A DNA stretch of 7,260 bases from Arenimonas sp. (lineage in GTDB: Bacteria > Pseudomonadota > Gammaproteobacteria > Xanthomonadales > Xanthomonadaceae), in contig DNNT01000242.1 of assembly GCA_003497545.1 (NCBI GenBank), forward strand, positions 1 to 7,260, read 5' to 3'. Within the stretch, counting starts at the first letter, position 1, and each line of letters starts with the position of its first letter. The position numbers were made by a program, and so were the translations under genes. Shown piece after piece: positions 1 through 5,802 of the stretch. The notes under the pieces are model-generated. The model made no database searches, was not told the DNA's origin, and worked only from the letters and a program-made list of their open reading frames with translations.

Positions 1-2
1 AA

Positions 3-77
3 GCGCCCCCCCTGCGCCTGGCGTTCGCCGCGGCCGCCATCCTGGGCGGCGTGGCCCTGGTGGTCAGGCGCCGCTAA
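3..77 (+). CDS. C-terminal end of a membrane protein (partial)
   Basis: Only the last 24 codons are present; the gene begins before the window. Read in the frame that ends at the TAA at 75-77, the tail is one hydrophobic stretch (LRLAFAAAAILGGVALVV) followed by three arginines and the stop. A hydrophobic helix ending in a basic cluster is typical of a C-terminal transmembrane anchor with its end in the cytoplasm. Base composition matches the following genes. The family cannot be named from so short a piece. The reading frame is supported by its composition and the clean stop, but an in-frame accident in GC-rich DNA cannot be excluded. Confidence 0.5.
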   Translation, partial: APPLRLAFAAAAILGGVALVVRRR

Positions 78-124
78 GGCACGAGGCCGGCGGCTGCTGC
101 ACCATGGGGCTCCCTCCTGTTCGC

Positions 125-132
125 GGAAAGGA
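125..132 (+). promoter_or_regulatory. Ribosome binding site of the GFA-family gene
   Basis: GGAAAGGA lies 7 bases before the ATG at 140. It selects that start over the in-frame ATG at 104, which has no such site and would add 12 residues ahead of the conserved family start. Confidence 0.65.
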
Positions 133-139
133 TGACCCC

Positions 140-562
140 ATGCTCGTCCACGGCGCATGCCACTGTGGCGCGGTCCGTTTCACCGCCGAGATTGACCCGA
201 CGCGGGTCGTGGTCTGCCATTGCACCGATTGCCAGGTGATGTCGGGCGGCCCTTTCCGCGTGTCCTCGCCGGCACCGATGGACAGCGTGACGCTGGAAGG
301 CCGGACCAAATCGCACCTCAAGACCGCCGACAGCGGCAACCGCCGCGCCATGGTGTTCTGCCCCGAGTGCGGCACCCACCTGTGGGCGACGCAGGCCGAG
401 AACCCGACCCTGGCGATGATCCGGCTGGGCTGCGTGCAGGAGCGCGCCGCGCTGCCGCCGACGCTGCAGATCTGGATGCACTCGGCCATGCCTTGGCTCG
501 ATACGATGGCCAGCGTGCCGGGCGTGCCCGGCCAGCCCACCGCGCCGCCCCCGGCGCGCTGA
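140..562 (+). CDS. GFA-family zinc-binding protein
   Basis: This is a 140-residue protein of the GFA fold (Pfam GFA, named after glutathione-dependent formaldehyde-activating enzyme). The fold binds structural zinc through conserved cysteines. Those visible here are C7 and C9 (CHCGAV), C26, C28 and C31 (CHCTDC), and C74 and C77 (CPECGTHLW), the complete set in the usual order. The ending, PPTLQIWMHSAMPWLD, resembles the family's usual C-terminal segment, and a short proline/alanine tail follows. Most members have no proven reaction, and formaldehyde-glutathione chemistry should not be assumed for this one. The protein is probably cytoplasmic, as no signal peptide is seen. The start at 140 is chosen for its ribosome binding site and because the CxCG motif normally lies near the N-terminus. 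The gene appears to stand alone, 62 bases after the upstream stop. The family call is secure; the function is unknown. Confidence 0.9.
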   Translation: MLVHGACHCGAVRFTAEIDPTRVVVCHCTDCQVMSGGPFRVSSPAPMDSVTLEGRTKSHLKTADSGNRRAMVFCPECGTHLWATQAENPTLAMIRLGCVQERAALPPTLQIWMHSAMPWLDTMASVPGVPGQPTAPPPAR

Positions 563-628
563 AGTCCCACGGCCTCAATCGCGCTGCCACTGCGTGAACC
601 CGTACATGCCAGCCCATCCCCCCGACGC

Positions 629-898
629 ATGACGCCCCAGCATCCCCACCCGCCCCTCAGACCCTCGGCCAAGGGCCACGCCGCGCGCGCGCTGCTGGTG
701 TTCGTCGCCTGGCTGGCCTCGCTGGGGCTGGTGGCGGTGGCGGCCTTCCTGGCGGTGCTGCTGCTGGCCGGGCCGCATGGCGGCCTGCTGCCGGGGCGCT
801 TCAGCCCGGTGGTGCTGTGGGTGGGCTGGGGCCTGGTGCTGGTGCTGCCGCTGCTGGCCGCGCGCTGGACCTGGCGGCGCCTCTCGCGCGGTAGCTGA
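629..898 (+). CDS. Small membrane protein with two predicted transmembrane helices
   Basis: This is an 89-residue protein I do not recognise. A basic, proline- and histidine-rich N-terminus (about residues 1-20) is followed by a hydrophobic helix at about 21-47, a short loop rich in glycine and proline, and a second helix at about 58-78. It ends in an arginine-rich tail (ARWTWRRLSRGS). The positive charges at both ends suggest that both termini face the cytoplasm. The start has no good ribosome binding site. The gene is supported by its membrane-protein composition and by its fit between two better genes on the same strand, 66 bases after GFA and 36 bases before DUF4262. A function cannot be given. 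A non-coding stretch is possible but less likely. Confidence 0.6.
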   Translation: MTPQHPHPPLRPSAKGHAARALLVFVAWLASLGLVAVAAFLAVLLLAGPHGGLLPGRFSPVVLWVGWGLVLVLPLLAARWTWRRLSRGS

Positions 899-934
899 TA
901 CCCTGTCGGCCCCACGATTTCGCAGGACCGAGGC

Positions 935-1399
935 ATGGCGTTGAACGCGGACCAGGAGCGGGTGCTGGCGGATATCCGCAAGTACGGCTGCCACGTGATC
1001 CAGGTGCTGGCCGAAGGTGACCTGCCGCCCTACGCCTATTCGATCGGCATCAGCCGCACCTCGGATTCGCCCGACGTGTGCGTGTTCGGGCTGCCGGCCG
1101 ACAAGTCGCACCGGCTGCTGCACCACTACAACAAGCGCGTGCGCGAAGGCGAGCGCTTCGAGTCCGGGCAGGTGCTGCAGGGTTTCATCAAGGGCATGGA
1201 CTGCGTGCTGCGCCCGGTGCATGCCTCGCAGCTGCGCGAACACTTCGGCTGGAACCTGTGGCTGCACGACGGCCGCCCGTTCCCGATGCTGCAGCTGGTC
1301 TACCCCACGAACGAAGGCATCTGGCCCTGGGGCGAGATGGCCAACGACTGGCTCAGGCGCTGGCAGCCGCTGCTCGAGCAGCCCGCCTACACCGACTGA
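935..1399 (+). CDS. DUF4262 domain protein
   Basis: This 154-residue cytoplasmic protein matches the DUF4262 family as I remember it. It has an early segment of the form YGCHVIQVLAEGDLPPYAYS followed by IGI, then VCVFGLPADKSHRLLHHY, a central GERFESGQVLQGF block, and near the end FPMLQLVYPTNEGIWPWG. The family has no established biochemical role and often occurs as a single-domain protein. The ATG at 935 follows AGGA (924-927) and GAGG (930-933), which can serve as the ribosome binding site, and the family's conserved region starts about 15 residues in. The gene converges on the S41 peptidase gene with only 3 bases between the two stop codons, so there is no room for a dedicated terminator. 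The domain assignment is fairly sure; the role is unknown. Confidence 0.85.
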   Translation: MALNADQERVLADIRKYGCHVIQVLAEGDLPPYAYSIGISRTSDSPDVCVFGLPADKSHRLLHHYNKRVREGERFESGQVLQGFIKGMDCVLRPVHASQLREHFGWNLWLHDGRPFPMLQLVYPTNEGIWPWGEMANDWLRRWQPLLEQPAYTD

Positions 1400-1402
1400 A
1401 TT

Positions 1403-2671
1403 TCAGAGCCGGCGGCGCGCCCGCGCGGTGGCCTTGCCGGCCTTGAGCGCGTCGAGCGCGCGGCCGATGGCGGCGTCGCCTTCGATCACTTCGCCGGGGC
1501 CGCTGCCGGCTTCTTCGTTCTCGCCGCGCAGGTGGCCGGCCAGTTCCTGCTCGCGCATGCCACGCGCCGCTTCGCCGCGCAGCACGATGTCGGGACGGAT
1601 GCCGCGGGCCTGGATGGACTTGCCGCTGGGCGTGAAATATCGCGCGGTGGTGAGCTTGATCGAATCGCCGTTGTCCAGCGGCACCACCGACTGCACCGAC
1701 CCCTTGCCGTAGGTGCGGCTGCCCATGATCGTGGCGCGGTCGTGGTCGCGCAGCGCGCCGGCCAGCACTTCGGCGGCGCTGGCGGTGCCGGCGTCCACCA
1801 GCACGATGACCGGCGCACCAGCCAGCGCGTCGCCGGGCTTGGCGTGGAAGCTGGCGTTGGAATATTCGAGGCGGCCGCGGGTGCTGACGATGAGGCCGTC
1901 TTCGAGCAGCGCGTCGGCGGCTTCCACCGCGGCGCTGAGCAGGCCGCCGGGGTTCGAGCGCAGGTCGAGCACCAGGCCACGCAGCGGGGTGGCACCGCGA
2001 CCGGTGAGCTGGGCCAGTTGGCGCCGCACCTGCGGGCCGGTGTCGGACTGGAAGGTGCTGATGCGCAGGTAGCCGAAGCCGGGCTCGAGCAGGCGCGATT
2101 CGACCGAGCTGACGCGGATGGTCTCGCGCACGATCACCAGGTCGCGCGGGGCGGGTTCGCCGGTGCGGGTGAGCGTGACCGTGACCGGCTCGCCGGCCTG
2201 GCCGCGCAGCGCGGTGTGCGGGTTGGGGTTCGAGACCAGCGGCTCGCCGTCGATGGCGATGATGACGTCGCCGGCGCGCAGGCCGGCGCGCTGGGCCGGG
2301 GTGCCATCGATGGGCGCGACCACCAGCAGGGTGTCGTCCGGACGGCGCTCGGTTTCCACGCCGATGCCGACGTAGGCGCCTTCGGTGTCGTCGAGCAGGG
2401 CCTCGGCCTCTTCCTTGTCGAGGTAGGCGCTGTGCGGGTCGAGGTCGGACAGCAGGCCACGAAGCGCGGCCTTCATCAGCGTCTGGTCGTCAACCGGCTC
2501 GACGTAGGCGTCCTTCACCGCGTTGTACACCGCCACGTAGCGGCGGATCTCGGTGAGCGGGATGGCGGTGGGCGATGTTTCGGCCACGACCGGGTCGGTG
2601 TCGTCCACCGGCGCCTGGGCCTGGGCGAAGGCCGGGACAAGGATTGTCGAGAGCAGCAAGGCGTGGCGCAT
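1403..2671 (-). CDS. S41-family C-terminal processing peptidase (CtpA/Prc type), secreted
   Basis: This 422-residue serine peptidase of family S41 cleaves proteins near their C-termini in the periplasm. Residues 1-20 form a signal peptide (MRHALLLSTILVPAFAQAQA). A helical lead-in (about 38-92, with LSDLDPHSAYLD at 74-85) precedes a PDZ domain at about 95-185 (VGIGVE, then LRAGDVIIAIDGEPL). The catalytic core runs from about 190 to 365. S298 in DAGTASAAE is the nucleophile and K323 in SRTYGKGS is the general base. Their spacing of 25 residues is that of known Ser-Lys dyads in this family. The LRSNPGGLL strand and SGKSIQARGIRPDI are also conserved. A charged tail of about 55 residues follows. 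The start has only a weak GGAAG well upstream, but it gives a clean signal peptide. Its substrate is unknown. The REP-like hairpin lies 47 bases upstream of its start, so any promoter must be compact or overlap that element. Confidence 0.93.
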   Translation of the reverse strand: MRHALLLSTILVPAFAQAQAPVDDTDPVVAETSPTAIPLTEIRRYVAVYNAVKDAYVEPVDDQTLMKAALRGLLSDLDPHSAYLDKEEAEALLDDTEGAYVGIGVETERRPDDTLLVVAPIDGTPAQRAGLRAGDVIIAIDGEPLVSNPNPHTALRGQAGEPVTVTLTRTGEPAPRDLVIVRETIRVSSVESRLLEPGFGYLRISTFQSDTGPQVRRQLAQLTGRGATPLRGLVLDLRSNPGGLLSAAVEAADALLEDGLIVSTRGRLEYSNASFHAKPGDALAGAPVIVLVDAGTASAAEVLAGALRDHDRATIMGSRTYGKGSVQSVVPLDNGDSIKLTTARYFTPSGKSIQARGIRPDIVLRGEAARGMREQELAGHLRGENEEAGSGPGEVIEGDAAIGRALDALKAGKATARARRRL

Positions 2672-2718
2672 CGGCTGATTATGCGCTTCCGCGGCCAGCT
2701 TGCAGCCCCCCGGGACCT

Positions 2719-2782
2719 TGTAGGAGAGGCTTCAGCCGCGAAGCTCTTCGCGAAAGGCTTCGCGGCTGAAGCCGCTCCTACA
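2719..2782. repeat. REP-like inverted repeat (long hairpin)
   Basis: Two 26-base arms, at 2719-2744 and 2757-2782, are reverse complements of each other with one mismatch (position 2727 is A where the other arm predicts C). They are separated by 12 bases containing the palindrome TTCGCGAA. The arm core, GTAGGAGCGGCTTCAGCCGC in its perfect form, is the type of extragenic repeat dispersed in many copies in Xanthomonadaceae and some pseudomonads. Any reading frame through it gives peptides of the GFSREAL type, a common source of false small proteins. As a transcript on either strand it would fold into a very stable stem and could protect mRNA ends or stop transcription. It sits between the divergent S41 peptidase and glnA starts, 15 bases before the distal NtrC-like site. 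Confidence 0.85.
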
Positions 2783-2797
2783 GGAGAGGCGGATGTT

Positions 2798-2814
2798 CGC
2801 GCCGTGTTGGTGCA
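2798..2814 (+). promoter_or_regulatory. Distal NtrC-type enhancer site upstream of glnA
   Basis: Compared with the 17-base NtrC pattern TGCACCA-N3-TGGTGCA, the right half TGGTGCA (2808-2814) is perfect and the left half matches at 4 of 7 positions. Its centre (2806) lies exactly 32 bp, about three helical turns, from the better site centred at 2838, and about 128 bp before the predicted transcription start. The spacing is the same as that of the two strong NtrC sites of the enteric glnA gene, which strengthens an otherwise half-good site. Confidence 0.6.
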
Positions 2815-2829
2815 AGTGGGCCTCAAGAA

Positions 2830-2846
2830 CGCACCAGAATAGTGCT
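2830..2846 (+). promoter_or_regulatory. Proximal NtrC-type enhancer site upstream of glnA
   Basis: CGCACCAGAATAGTGCT matches TGCACCA-N3-TGGTGCA at 11 of 14 defined positions, with 6 of 7 in the left half. Its centre at 2838 is about 96 bp before the predicted sigma-54 start site, a normal enhancer distance. Phosphorylated NtrC would bind here under nitrogen limitation and loop to the promoter. An A-rich stretch at about 2867-2883 lies between enhancer and promoter and could ease bending, but I could not identify a clear IHF site. Confidence 0.75.
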
Positions 2847-2906
2847 TTGCGTGTCCAGGGCTTCCAGAAAACAACGAAAATACAAGGGCTTGGAAACGCC
2901 GCCCCA

Positions 2907-2923
2907 TTGGCACGGCCCTTGCA
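2907..2923 (+). promoter_or_regulatory. Sigma-54 (RpoN) promoter of glnA
   Basis: TTGGCACGGCCCTTGCA is a full match to the -24/-12 consensus (TGGCACG, four bases, TTGCA). The invariant GG (2909-2910) and GC (2921-2922) are correctly spaced. Transcription should begin near 2934, giving a leader of about 29 bases before the ATG at 2963. With the two NtrC-type sites upstream, this predicts induction of glnA when nitrogen is limiting. Confidence 0.92.
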
Positions 2924-2948
2924 ACCCAAAGGCCACGTCCCTCCTTCC

Positions 2949-2952
2949 AGGA
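2949..2952 (+). promoter_or_regulatory. glnA: Ribosome binding site deciding the glnA start
   Basis: AGGA lies 10 bases before the ATG at 2963 but only 1 base before the in-frame ATG at 2954. The spacing therefore favours 2963, which gives a 469-residue protein beginning [13 protein letters not shown]. Confidence 0.6.
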
Positions 2953-2962
2953 TATGTTCCCC

Positions 2963-4372
2963 ATGCCCTACAGCCACATCGAAAAACTCATCAAGGACAA
3001 CGCGGTCGAGTTCGTGGACCTGCGCTTCGCCGACGTGCGCGGCGTGCAGCACCACGTCAGCTTCCCGGTGTCGATCGTCGAGCCGGCGCTGTTCGAGGAC
3101 GGCAAGATGTTCGACGGCAGCTCGATCGCCGGCTGGAAGGGCATCAACGAATCCGACATGGTCCTGCTGCCGGACCCGGACACCGCGGTGATGGACCCGT
3201 TCACCGCCGACCCGACCCTGATCCTGACCTGCGACGTGCTCGACCCGGCCACCATGCAGGGCTACTCGCGCTGCCCGCGCGGCATCGCCAAGCGCGCCGA
3301 GGCCTTCCTCAAGGCCAGCGGCATCGCCGAGCAGGCCTTCTTCGGCCCCGAGCCCGAGTTCTTCATCTTCGACTCGGTGCGCTGGGCCAACGAGATGGGC
3401 AACACCTTCTTCGAAGTCGATTCCGAGGAAGCGCACTGGAACAGCAAGAAGAAGTACGAAGGTGGCAACTCCGGCTACCGCCCGGGCGTCAAGGGCGGCT
3501 ATTTCCCGGTGGCGCCGACCGATTCGCTGCACGACATCCGCGCCGAGATGTGCAAGCTGCTCATGGCCGCCGGCCAGGAAGTGGAAGTGCACCACCATGA
3601 AGTGGCCAACGCCGGCCAGTGCGAGATCGGCACCAAGTTCAACTCGCTGGTGAAGAAGGCCGACGAGCTGTTCATGCTCAAGTACATCGTCAAGAACGTC
3701 GCCCACCGCAACGGCAAGACCGCCACCTTCATGCCCAAGCCGATCAAGGCGGACAATGGGTCGGGTATGCACACGCATATCTCGATCTGGAACAAGGGTC
3801 AGAACACCTTTGCCGGTGACGGCTATGCCGGCCTGTCGGACACCTGCCTGTATTTCATCGGCGGCGTGATCAAACATGCCAAGGCTTTGAACGCCTTCAC
3901 CAACCCGACCACCAACAGCTACAAGCGTCTGGTGCCAGGCTTCGAAGCGCCCGTGCTGCTAGCCTATTCGGCGCGCAACCGCTCGGCTTCGTGCCGCATC
4001 CCCTATGGTGCCGGCACCAAGGCGAAGCGCGTCGAGTTCCGCTTCCCCGATCCGCTCGCCAACTCCTACCTCGCCACCGCAGCTCTGCTGATGGCGGGCA
4101 TCGACGGGATCGAGAACAAGATCCACCCCGGCGAAGCGATGGACAAGAATCTCTATGATCTGCCGCCGGTCGAACTGGCCAAGGTGCCGACCGTCTGCGG
4201 TTCGCTCCGCGAAGCGCTCGAAAGCCTGGAAAAGGATCAGGACTTCCTGCTCAAGGGCGGCGTGTTCACCAAGGACCAGATCGACGCCTATATGGAATTG
4301 AAGTGGCCCGAAGTGTATCGCTGGGAAATGTCGCCCTCGCCGGTCGAATTTGACATGTATTATAGCGGCTGA
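2963..4372 (+). CDS. glnA: Glutamine synthetase type I, apparent hybrid of two lineages
   Basis: GlnA makes glutamine from glutamate, ammonia and ATP as a cytoplasmic dodecamer, the entry step of nitrogen assimilation. The frame is intact at 469 residues, a usual length for bacterial GS-I. Expected motifs are present: [16 protein letters not shown] (50-65, subunit-interface Asp51), EPEF metal ligands (E130, E132), HHEVA and QCEIG (E213, E221), NGSGMH (265-270), [10 protein letters not shown] (321-330), RFPDP (360-364) and the adenylylation tyrosine Y398 in NLYDLPP. The first ~262 residues resemble gammaproteobacterial (Xanthomonadaceae) GlnA. The rest, including [27 protein letters not shown] and [13 protein letters not shown], resembles alphaproteobacterial GlnA. 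By hand count, 14 of the first ~262 codons end in A or T, against 14 of the next 64. The switch falls at about 3731-3755, so the gene is probably a chimera of two glnA genes. Its promoter belongs to the first lineage and its terminator to the second. Confidence 0.95.
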   Translation: MPYSHIEKLIKDNAVEFVDLRFADVRGVQHHVSFPVSIVEPALFEDGKMFDGSSIAGWKGINESDMVLLPDPDTAVMDPFTADPTLILTCDVLDPATMQGYSRCPRGIAKRAEAFLKASGIAEQAFFGPEPEFFIFDSVRWANEMGNTFFEVDSEEAHWNSKKKYEGGNSGYRPGVKGGYFPVAPTDSLHDIRAEMCKLLMAAGQEVEVHHHEVANAGQCEIGTKFNSLVKKADELFMLKYIVKNVAHRNGKTATFMPKPIKADNGSGMHTHISIWNKGQNTFAGDGYAGLSDTCLYFIGGVIKHAKALNAFTNPTTNSYKRLVPGFEAPVLLAYSARNRSASCRIPYGAGTKAKRVEFRFPDPLANSYLATAALLMAGIDGIENKIHPGEAMDKNLYDLPPVELAKVPTVCGSLREALESLEKDQDFLLKGGVFTKDQIDAYMELKWPEVYRWEMSPSPVEFDMYYSG

Positions 4373-4393
4373 TTTTTTCAGTCCGACAACACG

Positions 4394-4431
4394 CGAAAGG
4401 CCCGGTCGCTACCAAGCGGCCGGGCCTTTCG
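4394..4431 (+). terminator. Intrinsic terminator hairpin after glnA
   Basis: The stem has 17 pairs with an ACCA loop (4411-4414). Pairing is perfect except for one G-U wobble (4406 with 4419). The outer part pairs CGAAAGGCCCGG with CCGGGCCTTTCG. The hairpin starts 21 bases after the glnA stop, and an A run on the left and T run on the right of the stem fit a terminator that may act in both directions. The T tract is short and broken after the hairpin, as in many alphaproteobacterial terminators. The 206 bases between it and the chpT stop (4432-4637) contain nothing I can name. Confidence 0.8.
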
Positions 4432-4637
4432 TCATAGCTCAGCCTATGCCGCTGCGTCATTGCGCTGTCCTATCACGGCCAATTATGCCAAGCTCCAGGA
4501 TAGCGCACTGGCGGCGCGCTGAAGACCAGCGACCAGCGCACACGACCAACCGATAGGATCAGCGGCTCGCAATAAAATATCAGAATGTGCGGGAAAAGTG
4601 CGAAGTTAAGCGCAAAACATGCCTGCTCCGCTCTTCG

Positions 4638-5285
4638 TCAGTCCGGTATCGATGCGCCGAACAACAAGATCGGATCGCCCGGTGGCGACAGGGCGATTTC
4701 GCCGCCCGCGCCGGTGACCAGCGCGCGCACCATCCAGGCCGCCGCCGTCCGCGATGCCAGTCCCTCGACCGGCAAAGTGCCGGCCAGCGCCGCGCGCAAA
4801 TCCGGGTCGAGCACGACCTTTGGTCCTTCGCCACGCACCACGATTTCGGTCACGCCCGGCCGCACTTCCGCGCCGATGTCGAGTTGCCCGCCACGCACCA
4901 GCGCATCGCCTGCGATCAGCGCCAGGTTGAGTAGGACTTTGACCGCCAGCTTGCCCAGCATCTGCTCGTCGACCATCCAGCCGACTTTCACGCGGCCGGT
5001 GGTGACGAACATGCCCTCGATGGCGACCCGCGCTTCATGGGGCGGCACCACATCGCCGAACCCGCCAGCAGACCCGAACGCCAGACGGAAGAATTTGAGC
5101 TTGTTGGCCGACGTCCGCGCGCTGTCGCCCAGCAGTTCCAGGCAACGCTGGCGCATTTCCGGGTCCGTCTCATCCGCCATCAACTCAAGCCCGTTGTTGA
5201 GCGCGCCGACCGGACTGAGCAGATCATGGCACAGGCGCGAACAGAGCAGGCTGGCAAATTCGATGCTATCGGTCGGGTTGGTCAT
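4638..5285 (-). CDS. chpT: Histidine phosphotransferase ChpT
   Basis: This 215-residue cytoplasmic protein matches the alphaproteobacterial ChpT family. ChpT passes phosphate from the hybrid kinase CckA to the response regulators CtrA and CpdR, which govern cell cycle, motility or development. The N-terminal two-helix dimerisation/phosphotransfer segment contains the phospho-accepting histidine, H20, in SRLCHDLLSPVGALNNGLEL (16-35), the conserved signature. The C-terminal part (about 90-213) is a degenerate kinase-like ATP-binding fold that lacks nucleotide-binding motifs, as expected (for example VGWMVDEQMLGKLAVKVLLN and ALVTGAGGEIALSP). The length is about normal. The start ATG at 5285 has no clear ribosome binding site. 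The JAMM peptidase gene lies upstream on the same strand, 98 bases away, so a shared transcript is possible. The family marks this half of the window as alphaproteobacterial. Confidence 0.9.
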   Translation of the reverse strand: MTNPTDSIEFASLLCSRLCHDLLSPVGALNNGLELMADETDPEMRQRCLELLGDSARTSANKLKFFRLAFGSAGGFGDVVPPHEARVAIEGMFVTTGRVKVGWMVDEQMLGKLAVKVLLNLALIAGDALVRGGQLDIGAEVRPGVTEIVVRGEGPKVVLDPDLRAALAGTLPVEGLASRTAAAWMVRALVTGAGGEIALSPPGDPILLFGASIPD

Positions 5286-5383
5286 GCGGGGTCTGGATCG
5301 CCGAATAATGGTCAGGAAAGGAGGCTCTCACGGCTAATGCGCTGCCCCGCCGCGCGATGCAACCCCGGCTCACCGCCTTTCCT

Positions 5384-5785
5384 TCACCTTATGTCGAGCA
5401 GCGCCTCCGCAAAGGCCACGGCCCCGTCAGGCCGCGGCTGCGCGATCCACAGCCGCGCTTCGTTCCCCGCCACGATCAGCCATAGCGTGCCGTCAGGCGT
5501 TGCGCAGGCTGCATCGGTCGCAGAGGGCACCGCGACGCCTGAGGGGTGCGAGTGATAATGGCCGACCACCGTCGGCCCACCGGATCGCGCCGCCCGGTGC
5601 GCCGCGATCAGCACCATCGGGTCCAGCTCGAAATGGCGCGTCGGGTCGGCCGCGACATTGGCCGCCGGAGCAATCGCCTCTATCCGTCCGCCCTGCCCCA
5701 GCAACAGCCCGCAAATCTCCCGATCGTCCGCCGCTGCCAGCGCCACGATCCGGTCCCGTAACAGGCTTGAAATAGTCACTCTCAT
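5384..5785 (-). CDS. Stand-alone JAMM/MPN-domain metallopeptidase (M67-like)
   Basis: This 133-residue protein consists of one JAB/MPN domain. The zinc-site motif is complete: E23 in EICGLLLG (23-30), H78 and H80 in GHYHSHPSG (75-83), then S88 and D91 in PSATD, giving HxH-x7-S-x2-D. JAMM enzymes are zinc isopeptidases; bacterial single-domain members include enzymes that release small ubiquitin-like sulfur carriers from their partners. No ThiS-, MoaD- or CysO-like gene is visible here, so the substrate is unknown. The ATG at 5785 is chosen because AGGGA lies 7 bases upstream; the alternative TTG at 5803 would add six residues and overlap the rluD start. The protein looks cytoplasmic, without a signal peptide. 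It is divergent from rluD and upstream of chpT on the same strand. The family call is strong; the role is open. Confidence 0.88.
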   Translation of the reverse strand: MRVTISSLLRDRIVALAAADDREICGLLLGQGGRIEAIAPAANVAADPTRHFELDPMVLIAAHRAARSGGPTVVGHYHSHPSGVAVPSATDAACATPDGTLWLIVAGNEARLWIAQPRPDGAVAFAEALLDIR

Positions 5786-5792
5786 GCCTACA

Positions 5793-5797
5793 TCCCT
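5793..5797 (-). promoter_or_regulatory. Ribosome binding site of the JAMM peptidase gene
   Basis: On the minus strand AGGGA lies 7 bases before the ATG at 5785. It supports this start over the TTG at 5803. It also places this gene's translation signal inside the short gap before rluD. Confidence 0.65.
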
Positions 5798-5802
5798 AGC
5801 CA

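Noticed and set aside
64..1267. Long minus-strand frames (64-981 and 575-1267) opposite the GFA, small membrane protein and DUF4262 genes
   Set aside because: They are low-complexity translations rich in R, A, G, H and Q. The plus-strand genes carry recognisable motifs.
1532..2842. A plus-strand open frame of 436 codons opposite the S41 peptidase
   Set aside because: It is antisense to a gene with a complete catalytic dyad, PDZ domain and signal peptide. Its translation is rich in G, A, V, H and R with no known motif, as expected from a GC-rich complement.
2954..2962. An earlier in-frame ATG for glnA
   Set aside because: The AGGA motif would be one base away, too close for a ribosome. The later ATG gives correct spacing and the usual 469 residues.
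2732..3877. A minus-strand open frame of 381 codons across the glnA 5' half and the repeat
   Set aside because: It is antisense to glnA, and its last part is the translated REP-like repeat (GFSREAFREEL-type peptide), a known source of false proteins.
4432..4637. A possible small gene or RNA between the glnA terminator and the chpT stop
   Set aside because: Only short frames and stems of about four pairs were found, with no ribosome binding site or convincing promoter.
4585..5337. A plus-strand open frame of 250 codons opposite chpT
   Set aside because: It is rich in serine, proline and arginine with no motif, and chpT on the other strand has the conserved phospho-histidine signature.
5305..5385. 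GGAAAGG and CCTTTCC on either side of the JAMM-chpT gap as a hairpin
   Set aside because: The arms are only about 7 bases with a loop of more than 50 bases, so a stable structure is unlikely.
5767..5795. TTGAAA as a -35 element for rluD
   Set aside because: No acceptable -10 hexamer lies at 16-18 bases. The match is no better than chance.
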